NCBI RefSeq assembly: GCF_042646205.1
Contig: NZ_JBHRTF010000003.1
Span: 620,001 to 684,000 of the forward strand
Origin: Cellvibrio fontiphilus_A
GTDB taxonomy: Bacteria; Pseudomonadota; Gammaproteobacteria; Pseudomonadales; Cellvibrionaceae
Direction: 5' to 3'
Length of the DNA: 64,000 nucleotides
Shown: positions 16,481 to 25,537 of the stretch, in pieces
Numbering within the stretch: the stretch's first letter is position 1
Layout: the number at the start of each line of letters is the position of its first letter
The notes under the pieces: model-generated
What the model was told of the DNA's origin: nothing
Databases searched by the model: none
The model's input: only the letters and a program-made list of their open reading frames with translations
Made by a program: the position numbers and the translations under genes

Positions 16481-18759
16481 TATGAGTGCTCCTTATTGTC
16501 GTCAAAGGGTGATTGCCAATTGCGCAAACGCAGGGCGTTAGTCACAACAAAAACGCTGGATAAGGCCATGGCTCCCGCTGCTAACATGGGCGATAACAAC
16601 ATGCCGAATGTGGGGTAGGCAATACCGGCAGCCATTGGAATTAAGGCCACGTTGTAGGCAAAAGCCCAAAATAAATTTTGTTTAATGTTGCGCATGGTCG
16701 CGCGCGCCAGGGCAATACTTTTGGGCACGCCTTGAATGTCGCCGCTCACTAAAATCAAGTCGGCGCTTTCAATGGCGATATCCGTTCCTGTGCCAATCGC
16801 TAAACCCAAATCAGCTTCGGCGAGTGCGGGCGCATCGTTAATGCCGTCGCCCACATACGCAATCGCGCCATGATCTTTGCGCAGTTGTTTAACCGCCGCG
16901 ACTTTTTGATCGGGCAACACTTCGGCAATCACCACATCTATCTGCAGCTGTTTGGCAATGACCTCGGCGGTACGACGATTGTCGCCGGTAATCATCGCGA
17001 TTTTAAACCCGAGTTTATGCAAAGCGGCGAGCGCCGTTTCAGTGCCGGGTTTGATGGTGTCAGCCAGTGCCATCACCGCCGCCGCTTGTTGGTTGCGCGC
17101 AATATAAATGGGCGTTTTGCCTTGTTCGGCGAGCTGTTGTGCCGCCGCTGAAAACACGCTCAGGTCTATTCCCAATTTGGTAAATAATCGATCAGCGCCG
17201 ATATGCAATTGCACACCGGAAACCTGTGCGGTTAATCCATAACCGGGAATTGCCTCAAAGGATTGCAGCTGCCCAAGGGCAATATTTTCTTGCCGCGCTG
17301 CTTCAATCAAGGCTTGCGCAATTGGGTGCTCGGAATGTTCTTCAGCGGCTGCCGCCAGCGCCAGCAAATCGCGCTTGTCGTTTTGGCTCATGCCTGGCGC
17401 GACGATAAAGTCGGTCAGTTGCGGTTGGCCAAGGGTCAGGGTGCCGGTTTTATCAAAGGCGATGGTTTTCACTTCGGCCAAACTTTGCAGCGCCGCGCCG
17501 CGCCGGAATAACAAGCCGAGGCTCGCCGCGCGACCGGTGCCCACCATAATCGAGGTGGGGGTCGCCAAACCCATGGCGCAAGGGCAGGCAATAATCAGCA
17601 CCGCCACAGCATTGACCAGAGCAAACGCCAGGGCAGGTTGGGGGCCAAAGAGCATCCACACCACAAAAGTCAGCAGCGCGACCAACATAACCGCAGGTAC
17701 AAACCAGCGGGTGATTTGATCCACCAGCGCTTGTATGGGTAGCTTGGAACCCTGGGCAGCCTCTACCAGTTGGATGATCTGCGCGAGCATAGTATCGCCA
17801 CCGGTTTTGGTGACGCGGTATTCAAAGGAGCCGGTGGTATTCAGGGTGCCGCCAATCAATTCATCGCCAGTGGTTTTACTGACTGGCATAGGTTCGCCGG
17901 TCATCATGGATTCGTCGATAAAAGAGCCGCCTTGGGTGAGTGTGCCGTCCAGTGGGATGCGCTCGCCGGGGCGAACCAGCAATAGATCGCCGGGTTGGAT
18001 CTGGTCTATCCCAACCGTCTGTTGCTGACCATTAATGATGCGTGTGGCGGTGTGGGGTTGGAGTTTGACCAGCTGGGCGATGGCGTCGCTGGTGCGGCCA
18101 CGGGCGCGCGCCTCCAGCAAACGACCCAGTAGTATCAGGGTAACTATCACCGCCGCTGCTTCAAAATACACATTCAAGGTGCCGGCGGGCAGGGCCTGGG
18201 GCAGGAAAGTCGCCACCAGTGAATAACCCCAGGCGGCAAGGCTGCCAATCGCCACCAGCGAGTTCATATCCGGCGCCAGGCGCAAGAGTGCGGGCAGCCC
18301 TTTAAGGTAAAACACCCGGCCGGGGCCAAGCATCACCAGTGTGGTTAAGAGCGCTTGGATAATCCAATTCCACTGCCCGAGGTTGGCCATCAACCAATGA
18401 TGCAGCGCCGGGATCAGATGGCTGCCCATTTCCATCACAAACACGGGCAGGGTGAGGATGAGCGCCACGCGAAACTGGAGGCTCAAGTCCAGCAGCTCCT
18501 GTTCGCGGCGCTCGGCAGTTTCCTGATCATCTTTTACTGAGGCCAACTTCGCGCTATATCCCGCTTGTTCAACCTGCTTTACCAGCGTATCCAAAGGTAC
18601 AGCTTCTGCTAAGGTCAGGTGCGCTCTTTCCGTAGTGAGGTTGACGCTAACGCTAGCTACTCCGGTGACTTTACCCAGCGCGCGTTCAACATGGGCGACA
18701 CAAGATGCACAGGTCATACCTTCTATTTGAAGGTCTAGTTCTTGGGTTTCACTTTTCAT
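16480..18759 (-). CDS. copA: Copper-exporting P1B-type ATPase
   Basis: Pumps Cu(I) out of the cytoplasm using ATP. One N-terminal heavy-metal domain with GMTCASC (14-20), then eight expected membrane helices with the transport motif CPC (near 391), the phosphorylation motif DKTGTLT (near 435), HSEHPIAQAL (near 475) and the hinge GDGINDAP (near 637). The A-domain MTGEP is also present. The 759-residue length suits a single-HMA CopA. The start overlaps the stop of the small HMA gene (ATGA) and its stop touches the cueR start, so the three proteins are translated as a coupled set. Confidence 0.96.
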   Translation of the reverse strand: MKSETQELDLQIEGMTCASCVAHVERALGKVTGVASVSVNLTTERAHLTLAEAVPLDTLVKQVEQAGYSAKLASVKDDQETAERREQELLDLSLQFRVALILTLPVFVMEMGSHLIPALHHWLMANLGQWNWIIQALLTTLVMLGPGRVFYLKGLPALLRLAPDMNSLVAIGSLAAWGYSLVATFLPQALPAGTLNVYFEAAAVIVTLILLGRLLEARARGRTSDAIAQLVKLQPHTATRIINGQQQTVGIDQIQPGDLLLVRPGERIPLDGTLTQGGSFIDESMMTGEPMPVSKTTGDELIGGTLNTTGSFEYRVTKTGGDTMLAQIIQLVEAAQGSKLPIQALVDQITRWFVPAVMLVALLTFVVWMLFGPQPALAFALVNAVAVLIIACPCAMGLATPTSIMVGTGRAASLGLLFRRGAALQSLAEVKTIAFDKTGTLTLGQPQLTDFIVAPGMSQNDKRDLLALAAAAEEHSEHPIAQALIEAARQENIALGQLQSFEAIPGYGLTAQVSGVQLHIGADRLFTKLGIDLSVFSAAAQQLAEQGKTPIYIARNQQAAAVMALADTIKPGTETALAALHKLGFKIAMITGDNRRTAEVIAKQLQIDVVIAEVLPDQKVAAVKQLRKDHGAIAYVGDGINDAPALAEADLGLAIGTGTDIAIESADLILVSGDIQGVPKSIALARATMRNIKQNLFWAFAYNVALIPMAAGIAYPTFGMLLSPMLAAGAMALSSVFVVTNALRLRNWQSPFDDNKEHS

Positions 18760-18977
18760 GATTCACCTCGCTGATCACCAGTATAAGGTTCGGCGGGATA
18801 ACCCGCGTTAGCAAAAGCTTCGATCAATGTTGGCTGATCCAAATCTGATTGAATTTTTACCAAGCGAATTGAAGGGAAGGTTTGTATCAATGCAGTGCCG
18901 TCCACCGCCTGTAAAGCGCGAGTAATGGCCGCTGCACAACCTTGACAAGTCATAGTTTCTACGTGGAATAACTGCAT
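18756..18977 (-). CDS. Small heavy-metal-associated (CopZ-like) copper chaperone
   Basis: A 73-residue HMA domain with metal site MTCQGC (residues 9-14), expected to carry Cu(I) to CopA. I chose the ATG at 18977, because AGGAGAGA lies just before it. The longer open frame to 19298 runs through the promoter and antisense into the HPP gene, and is not real. First gene of the copper operon. The stop codon overlaps the copA start (ATGA). Many CopZ proteins have this length. A mercury or other soft-metal role is possible but less likely next to CueR and CopA. Confidence 0.88.
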   Translation of the reverse strand: MQLFHVETMTCQGCAAAITRALQAVDGTALIQTFPSIRLVKIQSDLDQPTLIEAFANAGYPAEPYTGDQRGES

Positions 18978-19008
18978 GATTCTCTCCTGATGCTGGGTTA
19001 GTAAAGCC

Positions 19009-19039
19009 AGACTAAGCTTTACCATCATGGGAAGGTCAA
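19009..19039 (-). promoter_or_regulatory. MerR/CueR-type promoter of the copper operon
   Basis: On the minus strand: -35 TTGACC (19039-19034), a 19-base spacer and -10 TAGTCT (19014-19009). The long spacer and the ACCTTCC half-site just inside the -35 box are typical of CueR-controlled promoters. The second half of the dyad is degenerate. It lies 32 bases before the start codon of the HMA gene. Confidence 0.75.
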
Positions 19040-19123
19040 GCATTTGCGTTAATTGTTTTAGTCTGCCAAGGAATTTGCACTCAGCGGCATAACCTTCTAG
19101 CATCGCGCACTTTTCTGGTGCGT

Positions 19124-19137
19124 TAGGGGAACCCCTA
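19124..19137 (+). promoter_or_regulatory. Ribosome site of the HPP gene inside a short palindrome
   Basis: TAGGGGAACCCCTA covers the AGGGG ribosome site and the first base of the start codon. Five base pairs around a GAAC loop could mask the site. Functional effect unknown. Confidence 0.35.
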
Positions 19138-20126
19138 TGAGTATTAAACATTGGCTGCATGAAGCGCGTTTGCTGTTGGGTATTGAGCGCAATACAACGC
19201 GACATGGCGAGAAAATAATCTCTGGTTTGGGGGCATTGCTCGGTATTCTCGCGGTCTACTGGGGAACCCGTTGGTGCTTTCCCGATGGCTTTATGCACAC
19301 CGCGGGCACGCTGGTAATGGTCACATCCATGGGGGCAACGGCGGTATTGTTATTTGCCGTTCCGCAAGGTGCCTTGTCACAACCCTGGGCAGTTATCGGG
19401 GGACATTTGCTGTCGGCATTTGTCGGCGTGAGTTGCCAGCAGTTGGTGCCCGATCAAACCTGGACACCCGCACTTGCGGTCGGGCTTGCGGTAACGGTTA
19501 TGCATTATGGGCGCTGCATGCATCCCCCCGGCGGAGCAACTGCGCTTGCAGCGGTGATTGGTGGAGCGGAAATCTACAAGCTGGAATATTTTTATTTGGT
19601 TGCGCCAATTTTGGTGAACGTTGCCAGCATTATGCTCATGGCTGTGGTGTTCAATGCATTTTTCCCCTGGCGTCGTTACCCCGCACATTTAACGCGTCGG
19701 CAAATTGCAAAACCTGCGCTTGCGGCGGAGCGTCAATTTGAATTAACCCAGGAAGATTTTTCTGCAGCGATGGAAGAGTTGAACTCCTACGTCGATATCA
19801 CTGCTGAAAATTTAACCCAGCTGCTGGAGCTGGCTAAACAGCATGCAGAGAAAAACATCACTCACCCGGAGCAGATTATTCCCGGCCATTTCTACAGCAA
19901 TGGCAAGCTGGGGAACTTATGGAGTGTGCGTCAGGTCGTAGACGCCGCTGAAAATGCTATCGCCAGTAAAGACAAAGTTATCTTTAAAGTAGTTGCTGGT
20001 GCGGGCGGTTATGAAACAGGGATTTGTTTGCGCAGTGAATTTCGTCAATGGGCGCGTTATGAGGTTATTTCCCAACCCAACGGGCATTGGAAAAAACTCA
20101 CTGATGATATGGAAGAGAATTCATAA
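19137..20126 (+). CDS. HPP-family integral membrane protein
   Basis: The N-terminal half (residues about 25-185) has several hydrophobic helices and the family signature HPPGGATAL near residue 128, which defines the HPP family; some members take part in nitrite or other ion transport, most are uncharacterised. The C-terminal part (about 195-329) is soluble, holds a helical acidic stretch (LTQLLELAKQHAEKN), and was not recognised. It is transcribed away from the copper operon from a shared 159-base gap, so a copper link is possible but unproven. Its ribosome site lies in a small palindrome. Confidence 0.85.
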   Translation: MSIKHWLHEARLLLGIERNTTRHGEKIISGLGALLGILAVYWGTRWCFPDGFMHTAGTLVMVTSMGATAVLLFAVPQGALSQPWAVIGGHLLSAFVGVSCQQLVPDQTWTPALAVGLAVTVMHYGRCMHPPGGATALAAVIGGAEIYKLEYFYLVAPILVNVASIMLMAVVFNAFFPWRRYPAHLTRRQIAKPALAAERQFELTQEDFSAAMEELNSYVDITAENLTQLLELAKQHAEKNITHPEQIIPGHFYSNGKLGNLWSVRQVVDAAENAIASKDKVIFKVVAGAGGYETGICLRSEFRQWARYEVISQPNGHWKKLTDDMEENS

Positions 20127-20296
20127 ATCCCCCAATGCGACGCTAACTTTTATTACAAATTCCAACAAATTCAGGGTGTGTAGTGGCAGTACTACAGGAT
20201 AAGATGCCAGCAATCTAACTGATGTTGGTAGATATCGGATTAGCATTTATTTTTATCAGTTTTCACTACTAATAATGTCATCGAGGTTGATCGACC

Positions 20297-21115
20297 ATGC
20301 GCACCCTGTCCCGTTTTTCCATTCCTGCCACTTTTTTAAAACGCTCTGTCGCGGCACTGTGCCTGAGTGCCGGTGCACTGATGAGTCAATTTGCAGCTGC
20401 TACAACGGTGCAGTTTCAAACCGTAATGGGCAATTTTGAAGTTAACCTCTACGACAAAACCACGCCTAAAACTGTGGCAAATTTTCTGGCTTATGTGAAT
20501 GCCAACGCTTACACCAATACTGTTATTCATCGCTCGGTGAGCGGTTTTATCGTACAGGGCGGTGGTTTCAAATATGTAACCACAGACAAGCTGGAAGCCA
20601 TTACCCCCAATGCAGCCGTTGAAAATGAGCCGGTTTATTCCAACGTGCGCGCAACCATATCCATGGCAAAAACCCCCAATAATCCCAACAGTGCCACTAA
20701 CCAATGGTTTATTAACCTGGCGGATAACTCGGGCAATCTGGATAAACAAAATGGCGGTTTTACCGCGTTTGGTGAAGTGACTGGTGGCATGGATGTGGTG
20801 CTGGCGATTGCCAATTTAACCCGCTTCAACTTTAACGGCTCATTCACTGAAATCCCTCTGCGTAATTACAGCGCAGCAGATTACACTGCGAAAAAACCTG
20901 TCACTAACGAACATTTTGTAGTTATCGAGCGTGTTGTAGTGCTCAACGCAGACCCTGATACCGCGGCCAGTTTGAACCCTGCAAAAAATACCCTGATCAC
21001 CGAAAAATCTGGCGGTGGTAGCGGTAGCCTCGGCTTTTTGTCGCTGCTGGTATTGGGATTATTTGCGTTGGGTGCGCTTGCAGTTCGCGGCAAAAACTTG
21101 TTGAATAAGGCTTAA
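20297..21115 (+). CDS. Exported cyclophilin-type peptidyl-prolyl isomerase with GlyGly-CTERM tail
   Basis: Catalyses cis-trans isomerisation at proline during folding of exported proteins. A signal peptide (about 1-36, ending AAA) is followed by the cyclophilin domain (about 38-215) with TPKTVANFLAYV, VIHRSVSGFIVQGGG and NQWFINLADN. The last 35 residues hold a Gly/Ser-rich spacer, a hydrophobic helix and basic residues, matching the GlyGly-CTERM sorting signal processed by rhombosortase in gammaproteobacteria. This is an unusual tail for a cyclophilin and suggests surface or secretion-linked release. GAGG lies about ten bases before the ATG. Confidence 0.9.
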   Translation: MRTLSRFSIPATFLKRSVAALCLSAGALMSQFAAATTVQFQTVMGNFEVNLYDKTTPKTVANFLAYVNANAYTNTVIHRSVSGFIVQGGGFKYVTTDKLEAITPNAAVENEPVYSNVRATISMAKTPNNPNSATNQWFINLADNSGNLDKQNGGFTAFGEVTGGMDVVLAIANLTRFNFNGSFTEIPLRNYSAADYTAKKPVTNEHFVVIERVVVLNADPDTAASLNPAKNTLITEKSGGGSGSLGFLSLLVLGLFALGALAVRGKNLLNKA

Positions 21116-21153
21116 TCGGTTTTAAAGCCTGTTTTCAACAAGAGGGACATGAT

Positions 21154-21534
21154 GTGATTACCTATTTGTATTGGATTGCTGTTGTCGCGGTAGCCCTGTT
21201 TGTTTTCTGGGGGATTGGTCGCTACTTTAAATGGAAAGCGGGCGCTATAGGTGGCCTGACTATTTTGATCATAGGTTGGGGCATGTATTTCTTTCACTAT
21301 GAGCAGCACTTTGTGAAAAATTTTGGTGGTGTTATGTCCATCACCGTTCCCAAAGGGCAAATGCATATAGCGGCTACCTGGAAAGACGACAATTTGTGGG
21401 TAGAGAACTACGACCCTGAAACCAATAGCTGTATTTTCAGCGAATACTCTAAAGGCAGCTTATTGGAAGGCCGTGTAACCATTAAAAACTGTAATCCATT
21501 AATGCCTAAAACTGTTCCAACAGTGGCTGAATAA
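21154..21534 (+). CDS. Small membrane protein of unknown function
   Basis: 126 residues with two hydrophobic helices (about 3-22 and 29-49), then a soluble C-terminal region with two cysteines (SCIF and KNCN). No family recognised. The start is GTG at 21154 with GAGGG upstream; the two ATG codons just before it run straight into a stop. It follows the cyclophilin gene by 38 bases and probably shares its transcript. Confidence 0.6.
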   Translation: MITYLYWIAVVAVALFVFWGIGRYFKWKAGAIGGLTILIIGWGMYFFHYEQHFVKNFGGVMSITVPKGQMHIAATWKDDNLWVENYDPETNSCIFSEYSKGSLLEGRVTIKNCNPLMPKTVPTVAE

Positions 21535-21568
21535 TACTTGTAATCAGGCCGTAATGAGTCAGTAAAAC

Positions 21569-21594
21569 AAAAAAGGGGCATATGCCCCTTTTTT
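21569..21594. terminator. Bidirectional terminator (perfect 26-base palindrome)
   Basis: AAAAAAGGGGCAT/ATGCCCCTTTTTT lies between the convergent membrane protein gene and the KdpE-like gene, with a T-run for each direction. Confidence 0.88.
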
Positions 21595-21647
21595 GTTTGT
21601 ATATGGATAATTGCACACTAAAAATATTGAGTGTTAATGAGTTGCGG

Positions 21648-22337
21648 TTAATTTTCCACACTAGGTAAAAAGCGATAACCAACGCCGGGTTCAGTTTCTA
21701 TGTAGCGCGGGTTTGATGGATCATCGCCCAGCTTGGTACGCAGGCGAGCAATAAAAATGCGCAGATAATGTGTATCTTCCACGTGGGTGCCGCCCCAAAT
21801 TTCGCGTAGCAATTGCTGTTGTGTAACTAAACGGCCGGCGTTATTGATGAGACGCTTCAGTAATTCAAATTCTTTGCGCGATAATTTGGTGGCTTCTCCA
21901 TCCACTGTTAATTTGCGCTCCTGCAAATCAATAATGACGCGCTCATCCTGATAGCTTTGCACAGTCTCTACACTTGGGCCAAATGCTTTGATCAATCCGC
22001 GAATGCGGGCCAGCAATTCCTGGATGCCAAAGGGCTTGACTACATAATCATTGGCGCCGGTATCCAAGGCCTGCACGATTTCAGATTCGCGATTTCGTAC
22101 CGATAAAACAATAATTGGCTGATGAAAAAAATCACGCAATTTTTTTAGCACGACTTGACCATCCAGATCAGGTAAGCCCATGTCCAGAATAATCAAATCG
22201 GGAAGTAGTTCGGCCGCTAATGCCAAGCCCTGACGCCCATTATCCGCCTCTAATATGGTGTAGCCTTGGGCAGTCAAACCAATTTGTAAGAAGCGACGAA
22301 TTTGAGGTTCATCGTCAATAATTAGAATTTTACTCAT
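21648..22337 (-). CDS. KdpE-like OmpR-family response regulator
   Basis: Receiver domain (residues 1-115) with the acidic pair DDEP, the phosphorylation Asp in DLIILDMGLPDL, and the conserved VKPF lysine, followed by an OmpR-type winged helix (about 130-226, with LSRKEFELLKRL and HYLRIFIARLRTKLG). Closest in look to KdpE. I set the start at 22337 (MSKILIIDDEP, 229 residues); the longer frame lacks support. The kinase gene lies 64 bases upstream. Given the trkH gene at the head of the operon, it likely controls potassium uptake genes. Confidence 0.87.
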   Translation of the reverse strand: MSKILIIDDEPQIRRFLQIGLTAQGYTILEADNGRQGLALAAELLPDLIILDMGLPDLDGQVVLKKLRDFFHQPIIVLSVRNRESEIVQALDTGANDYVVKPFGIQELLARIRGLIKAFGPSVETVQSYQDERVIIDLQERKLTVDGEATKLSRKEFELLKRLINNAGRLVTQQQLLREIWGGTHVEDTHYLRIFIARLRTKLGDDPSNPRYIETEPGVGYRFLPSVEN

Positions 22338-22401
22338 GATAACTCCAGTTACATGAAAGGGAGTATAGACAGCGCTGGGAAGTATCTGCGTTACATCGCT
22401 G

Positions 22402-23931
22402 TTAAATTTCTTTTTCCTGATTTTTATTATCGTCTGCTTCAGTGACAGGCAGCTCAATACGCACACAGCACCCGGGGTTTTTCTTATCCGCTACTCGGCG
22501 TGGGTTGGCTTGTATGGTAACTTTTCCACCGTGAGCCATGATCATTCCCTGACAAATCGTCAAACCCAAACCACTGCCAGACCTACGGCGGTCGCCTTTT
22601 TCTGCGGTGTGAAAGCGCTCAAAAACTTTTTCACGCTCTTCTTCGGGGATACCTGTTCCTTGATCGCAAATGGTAAACACAATCATGTCGCCTTCCCTGA
22701 AGCAGTCAACGTCAATACTTGCATCCTTAGGGGAAAATTTAATGGCGTTATCAATCACATTAAATATTGCTTGCTCTAAAAATGCGGCGTGTACATAAAG
22801 TGGCGGCAAGTTAGGATGAATGTTTTGTTTGATATCGTTATGTATGAGCAGTGGTTTTAACCGCTTTTTAACCACGCTTATTATCTCTTCAACGGTGACC
22901 CAGTCACATTCTAACTGGAGGTGACCAAAGCCTAGTTTGGTCATATCCAGCAGGTTTTGTGTATAGCGATTAAGCCGCTGCGCCTCTTCAAGAACGGTTT
23001 TTAGTAGTTCCGTAGTCTCTTCTTTGTTTAAGTGATCACCAAACTCAATAACGGTAGAGGTGGCACCTATCATGGTGGTGAGTGGTGTGCGGAAGTCGTG
23101 GGACACAGAGGACAGCAGTGCTGAACGGAGCAATTCGTTTTCTTTAGCGATTTTTTCTTTTTCCAATTCTGCTGCAAGACGTGTACGTTCGAGTGAAATA
23201 TTTACCTGATGTAAAAGCAGTAGAAAAATGTCTTTGGGTAAGTATTGTATGTTGGTAATCGATATTTTCAATAAACCTATAACCTGACGCGTGTTGTATA
23301 AAAAATACACATCATGTTCGAGTTCGAGTTCGGGAATTTTTTTAATCATTTCAGGCGTTAAACGCAGCTCCAACAATTCCTCCAGATAAGTTTTCCGAAG
23401 GTTAGTCATGCGCCTGATCATTGGATGTGTCGCCCAATTATCACCATGGGTGATGAGAACGCAATTTTCTTTCCAGGGAAGCAGTGCCTCTCGCATCGCA
23501 TTGACTACATCCTCTGTATTCAATGCTTTAGGTAGTTTTTCTAATAGCTCTAATTCAATATCTGTCATAAATTCGCGCATGCGAATTTTTTGAACATTGT
23601 TTTTATGCTTGGTCGCCATGTAGCCAACAATTACTGAGGTAAGCAAAAATAGCAAAATCGTCAGAAGATCCTCGTCCTGGTGAATCATGATCGAGTGAGT
23701 AGGGTTGGCAAAGAAAAAGCTAAAAGCAAAAAAGCTGGACAGCGCGTTAATAATCGCCAATTCAACAGTTACGTTGATGGCAATAAAAACCACCATCACT
23801 ATGTACAACAGTGGCACATTGGTTTTTGGTAAATAGTCAGTAATTAAAAACGCGAGCGGTGTTAACAACCAGGGAAACAAAATCCCTATAGGGTAAGCAA
23901 AGCGGCGTAGTGTTTTTTCGATAATCATCAT
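22402..23931 (-). CDS. KdpD-like sensor histidine kinase lacking the N-terminal KdpD/USP domains
   Basis: A 509-residue kinase. It starts with a KdpD-type membrane block (about residues 10-110, including LLYIVMVVFIAINV), then a GAF-like linker (about 130-260), the dimerisation helix with SSVSHDFRTPLTTMIGATS (phospho-His), and an ATPase domain with NVIDNAIKF, DQGTGI and GSGLGLTIC. Ordinary KdpD has about 890 residues, with a cytoplasmic KdpD domain and a universal-stress-protein domain at the front; both are absent here. The start at 23931 overlaps the trkH stop in ATGA. It may sense potassium or turgor for the Trk system rather than the Kdp pump, which is not in the window. Confidence 0.85.
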   Translation of the reverse strand: MMIIEKTLRRFAYPIGILFPWLLTPLAFLITDYLPKTNVPLLYIVMVVFIAINVTVELAIINALSSFFAFSFFFANPTHSIMIHQDEDLLTILLFLLTSVIVGYMATKHKNNVQKIRMREFMTDIELELLEKLPKALNTEDVVNAMREALLPWKENCVLITHGDNWATHPMIRRMTNLRKTYLEELLELRLTPEMIKKIPELELEHDVYFLYNTRQVIGLLKISITNIQYLPKDIFLLLLHQVNISLERTRLAAELEKEKIAKENELLRSALLSSVSHDFRTPLTTMIGATSTVIEFGDHLNKEETTELLKTVLEEAQRLNRYTQNLLDMTKLGFGHLQLECDWVTVEEIISVVKKRLKPLLIHNDIKQNIHPNLPPLYVHAAFLEQAIFNVIDNAIKFSPKDASIDVDCFREGDMIVFTICDQGTGIPEEEREKVFERFHTAEKGDRRRSGSGLGLTICQGMIMAHGGKVTIQANPRRVADKKNPGCCVRIELPVTEADDNKNQEKEI

Positions 23932-25379
23932 GCCCGCCAAAATGCAGGGGTAAATAAAACTAAAATGGTTAGAAACTCCAAACGCCCCAGCAGCATGCCC
24001 GCCGATAGCGCCCACTTGGCAGTATCACTCAGGCTGGAAAAATTCCCCGCTGGGCCAATAACATCGCCCATTCCTGGGCCTACGTTCATAACGGCGGTTG
24101 CTGCACCGGAGATACTGGTCACCATATCCAGGCCAGTAAAAGCAAGAATGACTGCGATAACAATGAGGCAGGCAGCCATCAGGCACATGTATGAAATCGA
24201 CGAGGCAATAATCTCTGAGCTAATCAATCGCCCATTGTAGCGACGACTAATAATAGCGCGGGGGTGAATGGCGGTGATGATTTGCTCTTTAACCAGACCC
24301 GCAAAAATTTGCAAACGGAAAACCTTGATTCCACCACTGGTGGAGCCTGAGCAACCGCCAACAAACATAGCAAAATAGAAGACAACAAAAGAGACTGGCC
24401 CCCACAGCTGGTAATCACCAGATGCAAAGCCTGTTGTGGTAACAATAGAAACCAGATTAAAACCTGCCATAGTTAACGCACGAAAAGGATCCATTTGCTC
24501 GGTGATAATTAATTGTGCCGTTAAAATTAAAGTCATGATGGCAACGATTAAGAGTAAACCTCTTACTTGGGTATCCTCCAGCACGATGAATCTTCTGTTA
24601 ATTAACATGCGCACAAAAATGACAAAAGGAAATGCGCCAGCGAGCATAAAAACTATCGCAATCCAATGCAGTAAGAGGCTATTGAATTGAGCAAATGATG
24701 CATCGGAAGTGGAGTAGCCTCCTGTGGAAACTGTAGCCATCGCATGGTTCACCGCATTAAAAAAGTCCATGCCAGCTAGCCAGAACGCAAGACAACAGAG
24801 AATAGAAAGACCGATGTAACAATAAATGATCATTGCCATCAGGCTACGTGCGCGTGGCATTGCTTTGTCTGACCAGTCGGATGACTCTGTTTTAAACAAG
24901 CGCATCCCACCCACGCGCAGAAAGGGCAGTACGGCAATCGCCATACCGATAATCCCAACGCCGCCAATCCAGTTCAGCAGTGAGCGCCAAAGTAATACAT
25001 CTTTTGGTAGCTGATCCAGGCCGACCATAACTGAGGAGCCGGTAGACGTCACTCCAGACACAGCTTCAAACACTGCATCCGCAAGAGTCAGTGGGTGGTC
25101 AATCAAAATGAAGGGCAAGGCGCTGAAGAGTGAGACACCGGTCCAGGCAACAGTTGTGATTAGAAAAACTTGCCGGGGTTGCATAAAGTCGAGGCGCGAG
25201 CGTTTACCCATGAGTAAAAACGCTATACCCACCAAGCTGGTAATTGTTGCAGACGAAAAAAAAGCGAGTTGATTGTCGCTGTTGTAGGCGATGGAAAGTG
25301 CCAGTGGAACCAGCATAAAAAGGGCAAGAATATTAAGAATCGCCCCCAAAATCAGTAGTGTTGGACCCAGTAATTTCAT
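23928..25379 (-). CDS. trkH: TrkH-family potassium uptake protein
   Basis: Potassium channel-like subunit of the Trk system in the inner membrane. Four selectivity-filter-like loops are seen: SGVTSTGSSV, ATVSTGGYST, SIVTTTGFASGD and a last loop around AVMNVGPGMG, each with the central glycine expected for TrkH. About ten membrane helices. The start is taken at the ATG at 25379 (483 residues); a TTG nine bases earlier is also open. First of three genes with the KdpD- and KdpE-like pair. The gating partner TrkA is not in the window. Confidence 0.92.
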   Translation of the reverse strand: MKLLGPTLLILGAILNILALFMLVPLALSIAYNSDNQLAFFSSATITSLVGIAFLLMGKRSRLDFMQPRQVFLITTVAWTGVSLFSALPFILIDHPLTLADAVFEAVSGVTSTGSSVMVGLDQLPKDVLLWRSLLNWIGGVGIIGMAIAVLPFLRVGGMRLFKTESSDWSDKAMPRARSLMAMIIYCYIGLSILCCLAFWLAGMDFFNAVNHAMATVSTGGYSTSDASFAQFNSLLLHWIAIVFMLAGAFPFVIFVRMLINRRFIVLEDTQVRGLLLIVAIMTLILTAQLIITEQMDPFRALTMAGFNLVSIVTTTGFASGDYQLWGPVSFVVFYFAMFVGGCSGSTSGGIKVFRLQIFAGLVKEQIITAIHPRAIISRRYNGRLISSEIIASSISYMCLMAACLIVIAVILAFTGLDMVTSISGAATAVMNVGPGMGDVIGPAGNFSSLSDTAKWALSAGMLLGRLEFLTILVLFTPAFWRA

Positions 25380-25537
25380 AGTTCTCAACTTTAAGCAAAC
25401 GAAGCACCCTAAGAGGGCGCATTCTAAACGCTATACCGTTGTGAGCCTATGGCCGACTTGCATATATTTCATAAAATCAGGTGGTTATGAAAACATGGCT
25501 GCAAGCCGGCACAGGGCTTCTTATTGCTTATTGCGGG

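Noticed and set aside
18978..19298. N-terminal extension of the small HMA protein to 180 residues
   Set aside because: It would cross the MerR-type promoter and run antisense into the HPP gene; the ATG at 18977 has a proper ribosome site.
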